64,000 nt of DNA from Phorcus lineatus (Eukaryota; Mollusca; Gastropoda; Trochida; Trochidae), in contig OV121091.1 of the NCBI GenBank assembly GCA_921293015.1, positions 24,350,839 through 24,414,838 on the forward strand. The letters run 5' to 3'. This document shows, in pieces, positions 47,101-60,575 of the stretch; positions within the stretch are counted from its first letter, which is position 1; every line of letters begins with the position of its first letter. A program made the translations under genes and the position numbers. The notes below the pieces were generated by a model. That model saw only the letters and a program-made list of their open reading frames with translations. It did no database searches and had not been told where the DNA came from.

Positions 47101-48334
47101 GGCATTTTCTCCCCACAGAGGTAGCTCCATAATAAATCCCTATACGAACCTCTCGTAGGGCTCGGGTTTGAAATAGTAACCGGCCTTTTACACAAAAATG
47201 TAACAAACCCTCCAATTTATAGAATTATGAATGCTAAAGATATAACATTTGATTACTGAGATGAAGCAAAACAGTAATCAATTTCTGTTAAAAGAAATGC
47301 CGCAGTGTCACAAGTTCTGGTGCTAAGCTAGGGAACAACATGCTTAATAAGCTAATCAACGTCTTGAAACGTCATACTTCACCATTGCGCCATAGAAATA
47401 TTAACCATTCATGTACATCCATAAAACCGTGAATCAAAGAGGAAAATATCAAAGAATAGTTTGAAATAATTCTTTGTTATCAAAAATCCTTTTTGTTAAG
47501 TTTTGATTTTTATTGCCTTAAGTAAAAAAGCACAGAGAAAATGAGGAAGTAATTTAGCCAGAAGAAAAGGATTAAGAAGAAATGATCAAACGAATATATC
47601 AAAATGTAACAACTTCAAAGAGTAAGACTCATTTGAAAATAGATTCTGGGATATTACACGAATGGAAAACATGTTATTGAGAGTATCTACTATTGTCCCG
47701 TTTGACGAAAACATTTCAAATACAAAGCTTGGTTGAACTTCTTTTATGCAATTCTATCGAATTAAAATTCTTAAAAATCAAATGTATTATTTTTATTGTT
47801 CTTAAAGCACATTTCAAAAGATACATTTACATTATAAACCTTACACTTGATGGTCAATTTCTTTCTACCCAAAATAGTTACATGTAGTTGTTATAGTAGT
47901 AGGTGGAATTACAGGAGAGATATACAAAACGTTATAAAGAAGCGGCTGAATAATAGACATCTACATGTAAGTAATGTCTATAGCGTGTTTTAGGCGAATA
48001 ATGGCATATTTTTTGTCATAGTTAGCAATTACTTTCCGAACCTTTGATATAGAGTTACTTATAATAATCACTAAAAGAAAAGAATAAAACACAGGAATCA
48101 ATGTTAAAGGAACGATTCTCTGGAGGGATACGTTGCGGATTGATAATTCATGATTACATTAATCAAGTTGAAACATGTTAGAAGGAAACATCTTTGGTTG
48201 CTTTAGATCTGATAGTACGACAACCAACGCAAAGGCGAGAGATCTAAGACGAGAGCAATCCAACGGTGGAGGCTTTACTACCATATGATACATGTATATA
48301 TTGTTATTATTATACAATTAAAGACTGGTGATGA
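47101..48334. other. Unassigned DNA
   Basis: Nothing recognised up to the palindrome. Confidence 0.4.
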
Positions 48335-48428
48335 GGTCAATACCTGTTTTTATAGACCCGAGGAAAGCAATATTGACAGAGGACGGTCAATATTGCTTTC
48401 CTCGGGTCTATAAAAACAGGTATTGACC
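48335..48428. repeat. Perfect 43-bp palindrome with 8-bp spacer
   Basis: Arms 48335-48377 and 48386-48428 are exact reverse complements, starting GGTCAATACCTGTTTTTATA; the spacer is AGAGGACG. A partly matching extension (ggtgat.gg) lies outside. Perfect identity suggests recent origin or gene conversion between the arms. The 'gaccCGAGgAAAGC' words recall the centre of the 15.9-kb palindrome. It probably marks the end of a foldback element running to about 48.7 kb. Confidence 0.92.
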
Positions 48429-48535
48429 GAATTCACCAATCCATAATTGTTTTATTATGTTTCTAATTAAATACGAAAAGAAAAGAACAAACTACAGTTA
48501 TGAACAGCAAACAATTGTAAATAATGGTGGTCAAA

Positions 48536-48586
48536 TGACGTCACGATTACAATATCATGACGTCATGTAACAACGGTTTGACGTCA
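48536..48586. promoter_or_regulatory. Cluster of three TGACGTCA octamers
   Basis: Exact CRE-type octamers lie at 48536-48543, 48558-48565 and 48579-48586, spaced 22 and 21 bp, which is about two helical turns. They sit 110 bp from the perfect palindrome. The flanks 'caacggtttgacgtcat' and 'atatcacttttgg' resemble those of the TTAA-flanked element at 12.4 kb ('aaccattgttcatgacgtca', 'atatcacttttgc'). Confidence 0.7.
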
Positions 48587-51570
48587 TTATGTCTATTTCA
48601 AGTCAATATCACTTTTGGTCGGACTCGGAGAGGAGTCAATGTGCTTTTCGGTCGACTGACACGTGACCGCTTCCCAAGCAATCGGATTGCCGTAAAAATA
48701 AGATTACATAATAAAACCTTTTAATCAAAGTATGTTAATCTGTCTTCAATCTATCTAGACGTGTATATTTAAACAGTAATAACACGAAGCATTCAACGCG
48801 TTTTACGAACATTTCATGTGATGCATACAAAACAATATTGAAAAGCCGTTAGAATGACCCCTTCAATTTGTTTCAGATACAACCTCCAATCATTTATGTT
48901 TGTAGGGTTACCAAAATGAAAGTAGAAGATGAGCAAATGAACGCGTCAAAGCATAAATCTTAAATAATCAAATCGTAGGTTTTGGCAATTCGAAGCTACA
49001 ACCTTATTGAAATCAGATCGAAACTTGCCCCTCGTACTTCGCTGCGTTTCTTGTCAAGACTGTGTCAGCCAATGAGAATAGAGGCTGGAAAGACATCGGC
49101 AACTTTTGAACATACATACAAAACATCACATCTAACTTTTGGATCTCGGAATACCAGCTTTTTCTGAATCGACACGAACAAAAACGCTAAATAGTCGTTG
49201 GTTTGTATACAATCATGACGAATCCGTTCATGTTTGGTCGAAAATTATGCCACGTCAGCAACCCCGAGGAAGATAGTTAGGAAGATTTACTATCGTGACA
49301 ATATGTGCGTTTGATTGTATTTTTTTTCGTCAAGATACAGTTTTCAGAAATGTGGTAAGTACTAGTAAAGAAATTTAAAAAAAAACAAAAACTACGACAC
49401 ATTGTTGATTAGTCCTACAAAGCATTTATCTCAAAGTTAAGTCGACAATCATTTTAACAAAGGATCTCATATCTCATATTTCTGAATTTCAAAGTAAGAA
49501 TGTCTCTGAATTGGGGGAGATAGATACATAAACTGTAGCATAAACAGAAACATTTGCCGTTAAAAATGAATAATGACATACAGTTACATATTTAGAAGTC
49601 AGAAAGTGTGTAGTGGTGGTGGCGTCCCCCTCTCACCCTCCCTCTCTTTCTTGACTGCTTATTTCTCACCACACGATGTGATCGTTCGAATATTGCAGTG
49701 ACAAATCCATAATTTTTCGAATCCCCGAATGATTAAAATTACATATGTAAGCTGAAAAAAATTTAGACTCAGTAACGATGCCTTGAATTTTTTGGCGAAT
49801 TAACTGCGCCCTTTTTAAAACAGGAATCGTGCACATTCTAAACAGTTCACTCGTTTGCCACGGAGTCCCTACTTTTCAATGGCAAGAATCGATTACGAAA
49901 ATAAACGAGCCAGTTAGGTAATCATCTAACTGATTACGATTCAACTACTCACCTCAAAGTTACCATTCCATGGGATTTTTTTCGTAGTCTGTCGGGGTTT
50001 TAAGAGAAACCAGAGTTGCAGCAATCCTCACTGTCTTCTGTGCCTCCGTTTTGACCTTCTTTTCTTTTCCACCTGCCTTTACGTTTTACGGTATTTCTTT
50101 AATTCCACATTGCAGTTCAAGCGCTAAACTACGGATGTTAATTTGGCTGTGATGCATGCCGAAATAAACTTTTTAGATTTTTTCAAAACTGTTGTTTCAT
50201 AGTATCAATTTCAAGGCAAGAGAAGTCATTTCCAATTTGATTACTTTTTACACTTATTTATCAAATATATGTTAAGAAACAATCGTACTTTGATGATGGT
50301 AAAGTCGTTCATGAGGCTTCTTTAAGACGACCACATAGAAACATGCAAAACAACCTTAGGATTTCTTGATAATTTGAAGCGACAAATATGTTACGATAGT
50401 CATAATGTAATAAACCTTGATGTATTAGATACATATAATATAAAAGACTTATACGTCTGTTAAAACTAATAAGCAAATGTTATGCATACCTGACACTCAT
50501 AATAGTGACCATCTAATCCTTTTTAACTTTTGATTGATGAAATATATGTGTTCATATGCATGAACATAACGGAAGAGTATCACAGAGCGGAATAGAAAGG
50601 ATGGTAGTCAATCGGCAAATATAGGAAGCTTGTGACATTGGTTTGGTTGTGAAAGGTGATAAGTTATGCAAGCAATATCTTCATGTGCTTTCGTATCTTT
50701 TTTTACATATCGTCCGTCCAGAACTTAACTTTCATGACAGGAAATGCTCAACTTGACAAGTTAAAAATGTAGGCATATTTCTGTGACTTTCAAGGGAATG
50801 ATTGTAAAAGACAAAGCCTTTCTGTCTAATCTTATAAGGGATATATTTACCAAAGTGGACCTAGGCACGCCAAATCTTGAGAGAAGCTCTGTTTGTACAC
50901 GAGCTGCGTGTAAATGTTCATTTGAGTAAATCAAAGTTGAAGATTATCCTGAGATTTTCTACTCACTGTAATGTTATTAATTAGTAGAATGGTCTTTAAC
51001 AAATACCTTGTGTGAGTGAGGTTCACATAATCTCTCTGAATTAAAGACATACAAATGGTTATTGTATTTAACAATTCATCTATTTAATAATATATGTTTA
51101 TGTTTTTCATCCATCTAATTCGAAACGGGTTAAATTGTATTTGCCATGGTTGAACAAAATCTATAAAATATATTGATATTCCAAAAACTTACGTTTTGCA
51201 CCTATCAAACACACCTAAAAACCATAGTGATATTTTCAGTAACGAGTGCAAAATAATGCAACATATTTGCAGGACAGGATGCTCTTTGTATTACACGCTA
51301 ACCGATGAGCAGAATACAAAGCTTACATCATGTTCATGTATTGCTAAATAAACATTTCACCAAATACTGAAATTACTTTTGCAAACAACACATGCGTTTA
51401 GCCCCGATGACGTGTTTACACTTCTATCACTCAGCTGAAAGCTTTATTTCTAACAGAATGATAATTTAGATGCTGTGTTTCATCAAATCCAATTTCCGTT
51501 TAGAAACACTGTATAGCATTAACATTTGCGCCTTTTAAAATACTTACATTCAGCAAATAATTTTTCATAG
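48587..51570. other. Unassigned DNA
   Basis: No gene recognised. TTTTATTATGT (48451 on) against ACATAATAAAA (about 48706) could be inner inverted repeats of the CRE-bearing element. A pyrimidine-rich run lies near 49625-49650. Confidence 0.4.
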
Positions 51571-51625
51571 TGAGTGGGCGAGTTAATGTTAAGCGCCGCT
51601 TTGGCAAAAATTTTGCCATTAGCGT
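51571..51625 (+). mobile_element. Short SINE remnant
   Basis: 'gtgagtgggcgagttaatgt' followed by 'taagcgccgctttggca' matches the head of the same molluscan SINE type seen near 6545. Only this end is readable. Confidence 0.45.
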
Positions 51626-54600
51626 TGTTAATTTTTAAAAAAATAGACTAAATTTCAAAGAAGGCATAACAATCTCAAAATATCATAAAAATGAATCATT
51701 AATGTTTAAATTAACAAATAAGCATCCCCTCGCAAACACAATAGTTAGTTCAGAACCTATAATGTATATGCTTTGAAAGAAAAGTTTCATAACACACCTA
51801 CATTTAAAAACTAGAATATGATGCTTATGGAATGAAATGGTAAATTGACTAAAATATTCACTGATTACATGAAATTTGTATATTTTGTGAGTAACCTCTC
51901 TTCAGAAAAATAATTCTTTGAGACATTTTTAGGAAATATGACTCCAGCTATTATCAATCTGCAAACAATTGGGATTTTATTTGCACCTTTTTATTCATTA
52001 TTTTGGGGTTTTTGTTTGTTTTCTGATCATATATCTGCAACTAATACTGCAACCACGAGGTTGCGTCTAGGTTAAAATAAACCTCAGTAAATGCCCTAAG
52101 CAATTTAAGAAAGAACATTCTTGCGTTTGTTTGTAGAGCAGCTGCTTTGATAGTTTTTACATTCATTGTGGGGGAAGACCCGGATTTGAGCTCACAAATA
52201 AAAAACAAACATATATTGCACAATCTCTTGCATAGATTTGCGATACGATTTAAATCGATCTATGCGATGTTTTGAAAGTAACATTGTTTAAGTGATCCAT
52301 GTTGGACATATGCTTGTATTTTTATGAACATATATAGGTTTAAGTATTTCAAGATAAAATCAATGGATTGAATTGAAATTTCCAAAATGAGTATGTTTTA
52401 AATCGAATGTTTTCTATATCATGATATGGCTGTCGATATTTAGGTTTTTGGTTCAAGAGGAATGCTTTGTTTTACTCGAATCAGAAAGATTTCATGCGTG
52501 CTCGGAGAAAGAAATGCATAATAAAGTATTCAGGTTCTAAGCATTGAGCTATGACCTATTTCATATATAACATATATAGTTCATAATCATAAGCTAAATT
52601 TATTTAAAATAGAAGCAATTAGACTTTTTCTGCGTTGACAACAAATGGATATCTCAAAACAGGATATATCAATGTTAATTCATGTAAACGTAACTGTATA
52701 AACTATATGAGAATTCACTCAACCCATTAATTACCAGACAAATCAAAAATTTCTGAGGAATGTTCTGAAAAATATAAAGGTTAGGTTCCATTTAATATAT
52801 TCGTAATATTTCGTGCAAAATACATTTCTTTAGAAATAAAGAATAAAGGAAATAACTATTAGATAATTAGAGTAATTTATGCTTTTTGTGATAGCGATAG
52901 TTTAAGTTCTCTTGACATTGTCTTACACATTTAAGTTTAAAACAGTAAGGTAAACGAACATTGAGGTAACAGTTGTATCAGAACAAGAAAACCGTTTTCG
53001 ACACAAATGTTTGTAAAAGCTTATGGGATTGTCAGAATAATCAGAAAATCTTAAATCAAAATCGAAATCTAAAGTTTGGATACATGTATCTTTCGACACG
53101 GTCAGGAGAGATATCCTAACCCATTACTAATTCGTAATATCCAGAATATTGCAACAATTATAGACAAAATCCAAACTAAATAGGCATTGAAAGAAAGATC
53201 TCTTGGAGTTGAATTAATTAGTCGAGTTCTTGGCGCCCTGGCAAATGATTACTTGGAGGGCTGACAGCAAGCATGAGCAAGTATGGCATGATCAATGTAA
53301 TGAGTTTCACCGTTGTCAAGCAATTAAAATTTCTTGAACTCTTGACCTCTGAATCAAAATTTACAGAACATAACCGTTAACAGTTGGTTAGTCAACACAA
53401 TGACTTTGGTAACAAGTTTGCGACTATTCACACCATTCACATATTGCATTATACATGTACTGAAAAATGATTTTTCGAAAACTTATTACTGGCACCTGAT
53501 TAACTATGCAGAGCAATCGTTACGGACACTAATAAAATATATTCAATACACAGAAGCAGTGTAAACGTTTGAGTTTATCGAGCGTTACACAAGGTATACT
53601 CCAATTCAACAACAATAATGCAAATATGATTAAAATATTAAATCATTATGTTTTATCTTGTGTATATTCTGTTGAACTCAGTGTATTTGGACCCAATCAC
53701 TTTAAAGCATGGCCAATGAGTATGAATGATGTTGAGCAATGTCTAAATGAAGTACCTAAGGAACATACCTTAGGATGTTACCTCGAGGTCAGGTTGCTTC
53801 TCCGACTACATTATAGTTGAAAACAACAGAGAAATACACAACATATTTTTCTACTGAGATGTTTATTATTCCCAGAAAATCTAAATGCAACGAACACATA
53901 CTGAGAGGATGATAACAGAATTTGCACTTCTGGCGTCCATATGCTTAATGGAAGATATTTTGTGATGTGATTGTTGATAAGTTTTATGATTTTTGTTTGT
54001 GACGTGTCAAATATTCTTCACTCAGAGACGAATAACTTCCCGCTATGGGCAAGTACTTCAAGAGCTATTAATCTAATGTGATACACGAGTTGTCTCGCCA
54101 GACTAGGAGGGTCAACATATTCGAAGATCGCATTGGAAGTGAAAGTAAATTTTAATGTCCCTGAATAGGCGATTCCAGTTTTGGTTGGTTTTCATTCGCC
54201 CGTACACATCTTTGTATGTGGCCATGGCGGCCATTGCGTGTGCATCCAATGTTACCTTTTAGATGCGTTCCTAATGTTTGAGCTTTTTACCTTGACCTTG
54301 GAGAAGAAAGCATTTTCAAAAATCATTACATTCGGGCTTGTCAGTGTTTCACAAGAACATATTTTCTAGGGTTGCTATTCTTCTGAGATGAAAATCGCCC
54401 CTGTTTTCTCTGTGAAAAAAAGGTGTGAATGTTTATATGATTTGCGAAGTGTATGTGCGTGGTATGAAAGAAAATGTTATAATATTTTCTTCGAATGTAA
54501 TATGTACATTGTCTGACGAAATAAAGATGAATCTGTATCGTCAGTAAAATTAGCCGCTATGCTTAATAAAATATTATCATAAAATGTAATACCAAATGAT

Positions 54601-57600
54601 TCCATATTTGTTCATCGGCAAACATATCTATTTTCCTGAAGAAAACTACAGCTTAACATTGAACAAAAGCTTAATTTAAACCACCACTGCCTGGATCAAT
54701 TTTGTACTAAAAAGGATTAACATGAAAAACTACCCGTATCTATGGACACGTTTGCACGTTCATTTCAAGAACCCATGCTGTCGCTTCCGTTCTCCATTTC
54801 CGATTGTGTGGCTAATTATAGTAACAAAGTCACGTTGACAAATTAATTGGTACTTCTTTATGGCTTCCCTTATGGTGCTGCGTATGATTAATTAGTTCTA
54901 TGAAAATGCTGACCTAAACGCCTATGCTCAACTTGTTTCTGTAAGGTTTTCTTTATCTCAATGTAGAGCTCATTACTTGGATTATAAGGAGAGAAGGTAT
55001 GCCTGCTTGGACAATATTTGCAGCCAATTGCAGCTAAATGTAAAGCCGGGTGTCAGATACGTTAAAGCACTCACAGTTTGGTTGATTTGCGTGCCATCGG
55101 TCAAATGAAGAAATGATATTGATAAAACTTTGCAAAGATGTTACTCTTGTAGTTTTATCATTTTACTATTTACAATTCATCATTTATCATATAGCTAGCA
55201 TCTACATGGTTATAATTTGCTTATTAGTGAAACTTTGAAAGTTATATTAGGTCTTTTTATTTTGTCTGTACAAGTCCGTTTGTTAAGTTTACTGTCAAAA
55301 GTGAAATGTGTTTCTTTGTGACATTGCTTATATACCAGTGACAGAGTATGCCTTTCGTTTATTTATCAAACGAGACAGTTTCGAGAAATATCACAAGACT
55401 CACATAAGTCCATATGTATCTATGTAGATGTGTTTATATTCAACATATAGACTCAGTGGTGAATGCCTTAATTTATTTACGTTTATTTAAGAAGTAAATG
55501 TGAATGTATCATCAGTTATGAAAATGAAATATTTTATATAAATATTTAAAAATCAGTGCTGATAAATGATTTTATTCAAATGACAAAAAGATTTTTAACG
55601 TTAATCAATACTTATTTTGTAACAAATATAATTACTTAATTTTGTCTCTTTTGAGCTATAGTATTTTTCCATTACTATTATATGATAATGCACGAATACA
55701 GTTAGCATACATGGACAGGTATCTTGCATTAGAATTGAAATAGAATATACAAGACTTAGTGTAGAGAATTATGACATCTACATATGTGCCTAAAATACAA
55801 CTTCGCCATATCATAGTTCATAAAGAATTCAACAACGTTGCAAACAAATCATTTTGCTCATTATTCAAGCTTCCTATAAAAAAATAATCTAAAAATTATA
55901 TATTGAAATCCATGTATGATTGTCGTTTTGATTTCACATGTATTTCATGGAAACCATGAGAAAATAAGATATTCTGGGCTAATCTTCAAAATGTACAACC
56001 TTAAGCTTAGGTATAACAAAATAAACAATGCCTAAGAAACCACCAAAATATAATTCAGATATTTCCCCAACCTTCAAAGGGCCAGTTTGTAGCGTATCAA
56101 GTTTAAAATTCAAACAACAGGCTGCCCATGTCCGTTGAAAACCTTCATTGGTGAAAAGAATATCAAGTATGATGAAGCGAACTGGAATAGTTTGAGAGAT
56201 ATGCTCAGGACTTAAACTAGGTAACTTACAGACGGGGGTAACAGGGACTGTTTACTCAACTTATGCTGTAAGACATTGGTATAATTACAATATTAAGCAA
56301 TCGAGATAACATAAAATACTTCTGGGTTAACTTTAATCGAATTGATCCATTAATATTGTCACAATCAACTGTCAAGTGTATCACATTCAGTGCCACATTG
56401 AAACTGTTCTTCAGATGCGAACTATCGACTTGTGTTACAGCACTTCAGACATACTGTATTACCCTAAAGGTGATTGCTGTCAATTGAATTTATTGGTTCT
56501 TTCGGTTGTTACACGAACACACGGTGTTTACTTTCAAGATAAAAAAGATAAATGCATGTTAATCGTCGACGGTAATTTTGTTTAAAACAAATAAAAATTC
56601 AAAATCAGTTGTAATGTTCAAATTCTCCCTGCATTGTTTCTTAATTATTGCTTCTGTCCAATCAGAATTTCCGAATTCATTGTGCAACCACAAGAGATTT
56701 TATTACAGATTCAGAGGAACATTTTCCCTTCTAACTAGCGGTGATTTGAAGGCATTTGTTTAGAATGTTTGAAGCTTAAGCTGTGAGACATACTTGACTG
56801 GTTCGGATGAATGGGCAGAGAAGGAGAATGATACACAGAAAGTGTATCCATAACCATTTTGTGATGTCCATCATTGTCTGTACTTTCCGAAGTTGTGCCT
56901 CTCGTTAGGAGAGTGTCTTCATGATGTGCTTTGTCCTCTAACCCACATTTTAAACGTCGTCAATGTAAACCGATGACTTCTTAAGAAATCTGTTTCCAAT
57001 ATTAGTTTCAGTAATCATTTTGGGAAATATTTCCTGAAAGTTAAAAAATTATGTCCTACCTGCTTTAAATACTGTATTCAAGGCACACATATGGAGGTTA
57101 CTTAATACAATAACAAGGTGTCATATCTCGCGACTATACAAATACGTACTTCGTGGTACAGTCATGTATATAGTTATCCAAGTGTGTGCGTAGGTGCGTT
57201 AGTGCTTCCAAAATGGTTTCTTGAGCATAGTTCGAAAACTAAATGATTTTAAATTATGTTGCATTATTGTGTTCTTTAGAAAATCAAAACGTGAACTCCA
57301 GGGTGGCAGAATTTTTGTGAAATATTAGCCAAAACGGCTGTGTTTCTTTCAGGCATATAACGACTTACACGTGTATGATTTGATAAACATAACGTTTAAA
57401 TTTGATAGGTATATTGGATGTGTTGAACCAGTTGTGTAATATCAACTTTGTTGTTTGAAAATGACCATCCTTTTTTTATGTGACTGACTACATGTTTTCG
57501 ATGTACTAAATGTTATGTGAAGGTCATCTACAAACTACAAGCAGGGGTATATTATCTGTGCTCGCTTGTGCCTTGACATTGATGATGCATGTGTTCATGT

Positions 57601-59347
57601 GAATTCCATTATATATCAAAATATTTTGAATTAGTAGGCCGTATTTATACTGTTTATTTCACTATACTTGACAAGTCAGTTTCTTCTGTTTCGGAGGTCC
57701 TCATTCAAGTAGAAGATTGTATGTAGCTTAAACATAGACTCAACATGAAAGGTCTTCCAATTTACCAATGTCAATTTCTATTTGTGAAACCAATTCCTTC
57801 TGACCCCTGTTTGACATAACGGCATGTCCTACACATGGGATTAGATACATTACAGTAAATGACTGCGTGCTAAGCAAATGTAAACTGTGGAAGTCAAAAG
57901 TCTACAATAATTTCACTCAAGAAATCACATTTTAAGTAAACACATGTAAAAAGAGTGATTATTTTCATTCTCTTCATTCTAAAGATTATAGGCGTCTAAG
58001 TGTAAATGACATAATTATAGTGTAATCAGATTACAACCCTGAGAGTGTGACTATTATTACAACCAGGCTATTTAACGTATCACTACTGCGATTAAATTAC
58101 ATAGTGGAATAAGCTATGCTTACAAATAGTGGCGGCATGTTCCTGCTAACCAATACTCGTTATAATAATGATGACAGTTATTGCACATCAATTTAAGATA
58201 CTACTTGCACTTACTCCAAATCCTTTACATGTGTGTTTAGTTATCGTTTGAATTGGATAGAGTCATCAATGTTGAAAGAACTTCTTAGGGTTAATTACGT
58301 TTAGTGGTTGAAATATCTAAGAACGAATGGCTTTCGGGAAACGTTTAAGTCTGACTGGCCATGTGCAGTTTTAAAAGTATAAAAGTTTTGCCACATAAAC
58401 GAGTAAAACAATTCAAACTGACTAACTGACTGAATAGGACAGACACTATTATTTTCATTATGATCAGATGTTTGGAAAGAATGTTGCTATGAATTGCCTA
58501 CCCCAAAATAATATTTTGGCTTCGATTAAAATTTCAAACTATATAAAATCTAGTAGATTAGGAATTATTTGCCTTCTCAACTATAAAAAGCGTCATGAAA
58601 GGAATCACGATAATAACGCTATCTACATTTAGATATATGATGTGATCATCCGAAATATTTGTAATGCCAAGTGCAATTTCTCACAAGTAGCACAAACTTC
58701 CTTTGATCCATACCAGAGAAGCAAATAAAATCAGTCGACTGGAATAACAGATTAAATAGGCCAGAAAATTACTGTTTATGTAAATCTTGGTCAGCAGCTG
58801 GGAATGACATATGATCATTAATTGTTCAAAGTGTAGTTGGGTTGCATTTGACAAAAGATGTCGTCTCAAAACGGAATAGAAGTAAAGCCAAATCTTCCTA
58901 AAAGAATAATCACTGACTACACCCAAAAACTTAAAATCCTTTATGAAATAATATTCTCTTCAAGTCTTATCTGTAAATATGTACATCAATTTGAAACTTA
59001 AAATGCATTTTAGAATTTAATTCATAGATTTATTATTGATAATATGATAAGGTTGCACAGCTCACTTCCACACAAAATTAATGGAAAATGACAAAACCAA
59101 TACATTTAAGAAAGTTCACAGAGAAATTATCTTGAACTCCTGAGGACTTACATGAACCTGTTATTCGTTGTTACGAGAATAATGATTACATACACAGTAA
59201 AAGTCCTGTTTCTACCATATTTGGCAGACATCTTGATATTAAACCTGTTCTTGAATAAGTCATATTGAACACAAAAACGGGTTTTCCTCATGAAACTTGC
59301 ATTCATGGTAAATGACGTGCTGCACGTTTGTGAAAAGGCACGTTTTA
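51626..59347. other. Unassigned AT-rich DNA (7.7 kb)
   Basis: I searched both strands for coding blocks, tRNA-like text, long inverted repeats and known repeat ends, and support none. ORFs of 60-83 codons (for example 53569-53820 and 54181-54369) have no family resemblance. Introns with short exons could be present, since short exons cannot be recognised by eye. Confidence 0.4.
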
Positions 59348-60440
59348 CACGTGGAGAGTCTGAAAATTCATGCAGCAGTGTGAATCCATGGCTATTTAAA
59401 CACTAAAGGTAGGCCATCCTATCGTTCACAATAAAACTGTTACAACGACTCCATGCAAGCATGCAAAGATTGACCAATACTCAACGATGCCCTGGGTATG
59501 ATTAGAGCTGGCAGGAGACACAGAGAGGTGGCCCACCATTACAACTGCCACCGTAACACTGTAGACAGGCTAGTCCAGCGACATGCACAACATGGTGCTG
59601 TTCGATACCGACCCCGCTCTGGAACTGGCAACAAACTGCAAGGACGAAAGCCAGTAATATCTCTAACCTGAGACGGATACATCCGCAAACAGTAATCAAC
59701 CGACTGAGAGAATACGGCTTACGTCCTCTAAGACCTGCAATCCGTCCAATTTTGACGTTGCGTGATCGTCGTGCTCGTCTGCATTGGTGTAGACAACATC
59801 TCAGACATCCCTTACACTGGTGGCGACGTGTTTTATTCACAGATGAATGTCGTTTCCATCTAATATCATCAGATGGCCGCCAGAGAGTGTACAGACGTCG
59901 AAACGAGCGTTATGCAGATCCGTGTATCGTGGAGGAAACCGGTATGGGGGAGGGTCATGGTGTGGGGTGGTATCACTGCCCGTAACAGAACTGAGCTAGT
60001 CATTATTGATGACAACCTCAATGCAGCCATATATCGTGATGAAGTGCTTGCACCTGTTGTTGTTCCGTCACGGCCCCGATGTCATTTTACAGCAAGACAA
60101 CGCCCGACCCAACGCAGCTTGATTGTTCAACAGTATCTGCAGCAACAACAAGTGGATGTTCTTCCCTGGCTCGCAAATTCGCCCGATATCTCACCCATCG
60201 AGCACGTATGGGAAATGAAACGTCAGCTACGCCGGCTTCCCCGTGTACCGTCAACGCTTATGGAACTCCAAAGACAGCTTATCAGAATATGGAACAACAT
60301 CCAACAACACTTCCATGCTAACCTGTTCACTTCCATGAGGCGTAGACGCACAGAAGTAGTCGATGCAAACGGAGGTCATACCAGATATTGAGTGTGTGAC
60401 TTTTGTGTTTGACCCCTAGTGTCTCTGACTCTCCATGGCA
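59348..60440 (+). pseudogene. Tc1-like DD34E transposase, broken
   Basis: The N-terminal helix-turn-helix reads from 59498 (MIRAGRRHREVAHHYNCHRN, then TVDRLVQRH) and ends in a RYRPRSG linker. Frames change several times before RRARLHWCRQHL and VLFTDECRFHL (first Asp 59842-59844), then GRQRVYRRRNERYAD. RVMVWGGITARNRTELVIID follows in another frame, then QQDNARPN with the second Asp at 60096-60098, and SPDISPIEHVW with Glu at 60200-60202. Asp to Glu is 104 nt, one short of the 105 nt that DD34E spacing requires, consistent with a single-base loss. The ends (acgtggagagtctga near 59350 and tctgactctccatgg near 60424) are partly inverted and may be inner parts of the terminal repeats. It is closely related in type to the 1.2-2.3 kb remnant but less decayed. 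Confidence 0.88.
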
Positions 60441-60530
60441 CCAAGATTCTTTGCCGTAGCGTAATGAAATTACTCGTGTGGATCACAAATTAATTGATCT
60501 GTCATTTATTGACATTGCCATGAAATAAAA

Positions 60531-60531
<1 letters not shown>

Positions 60532-60571
<40 letters not shown>
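60532..60571. repeat. (TA)n microsatellite
   Basis: About 40 bp of alternating T and A directly abut the left inverted repeat of the ribozyme-bearing unit. Confidence 0.95.

Positions 60572-60575
<4 letters not shown>

Noticed and set aside
53569..53820. Plus-strand ORF of 83 codons
   Set aside because: No domain, no conserved motif, and no flanking splice signals that I could support.
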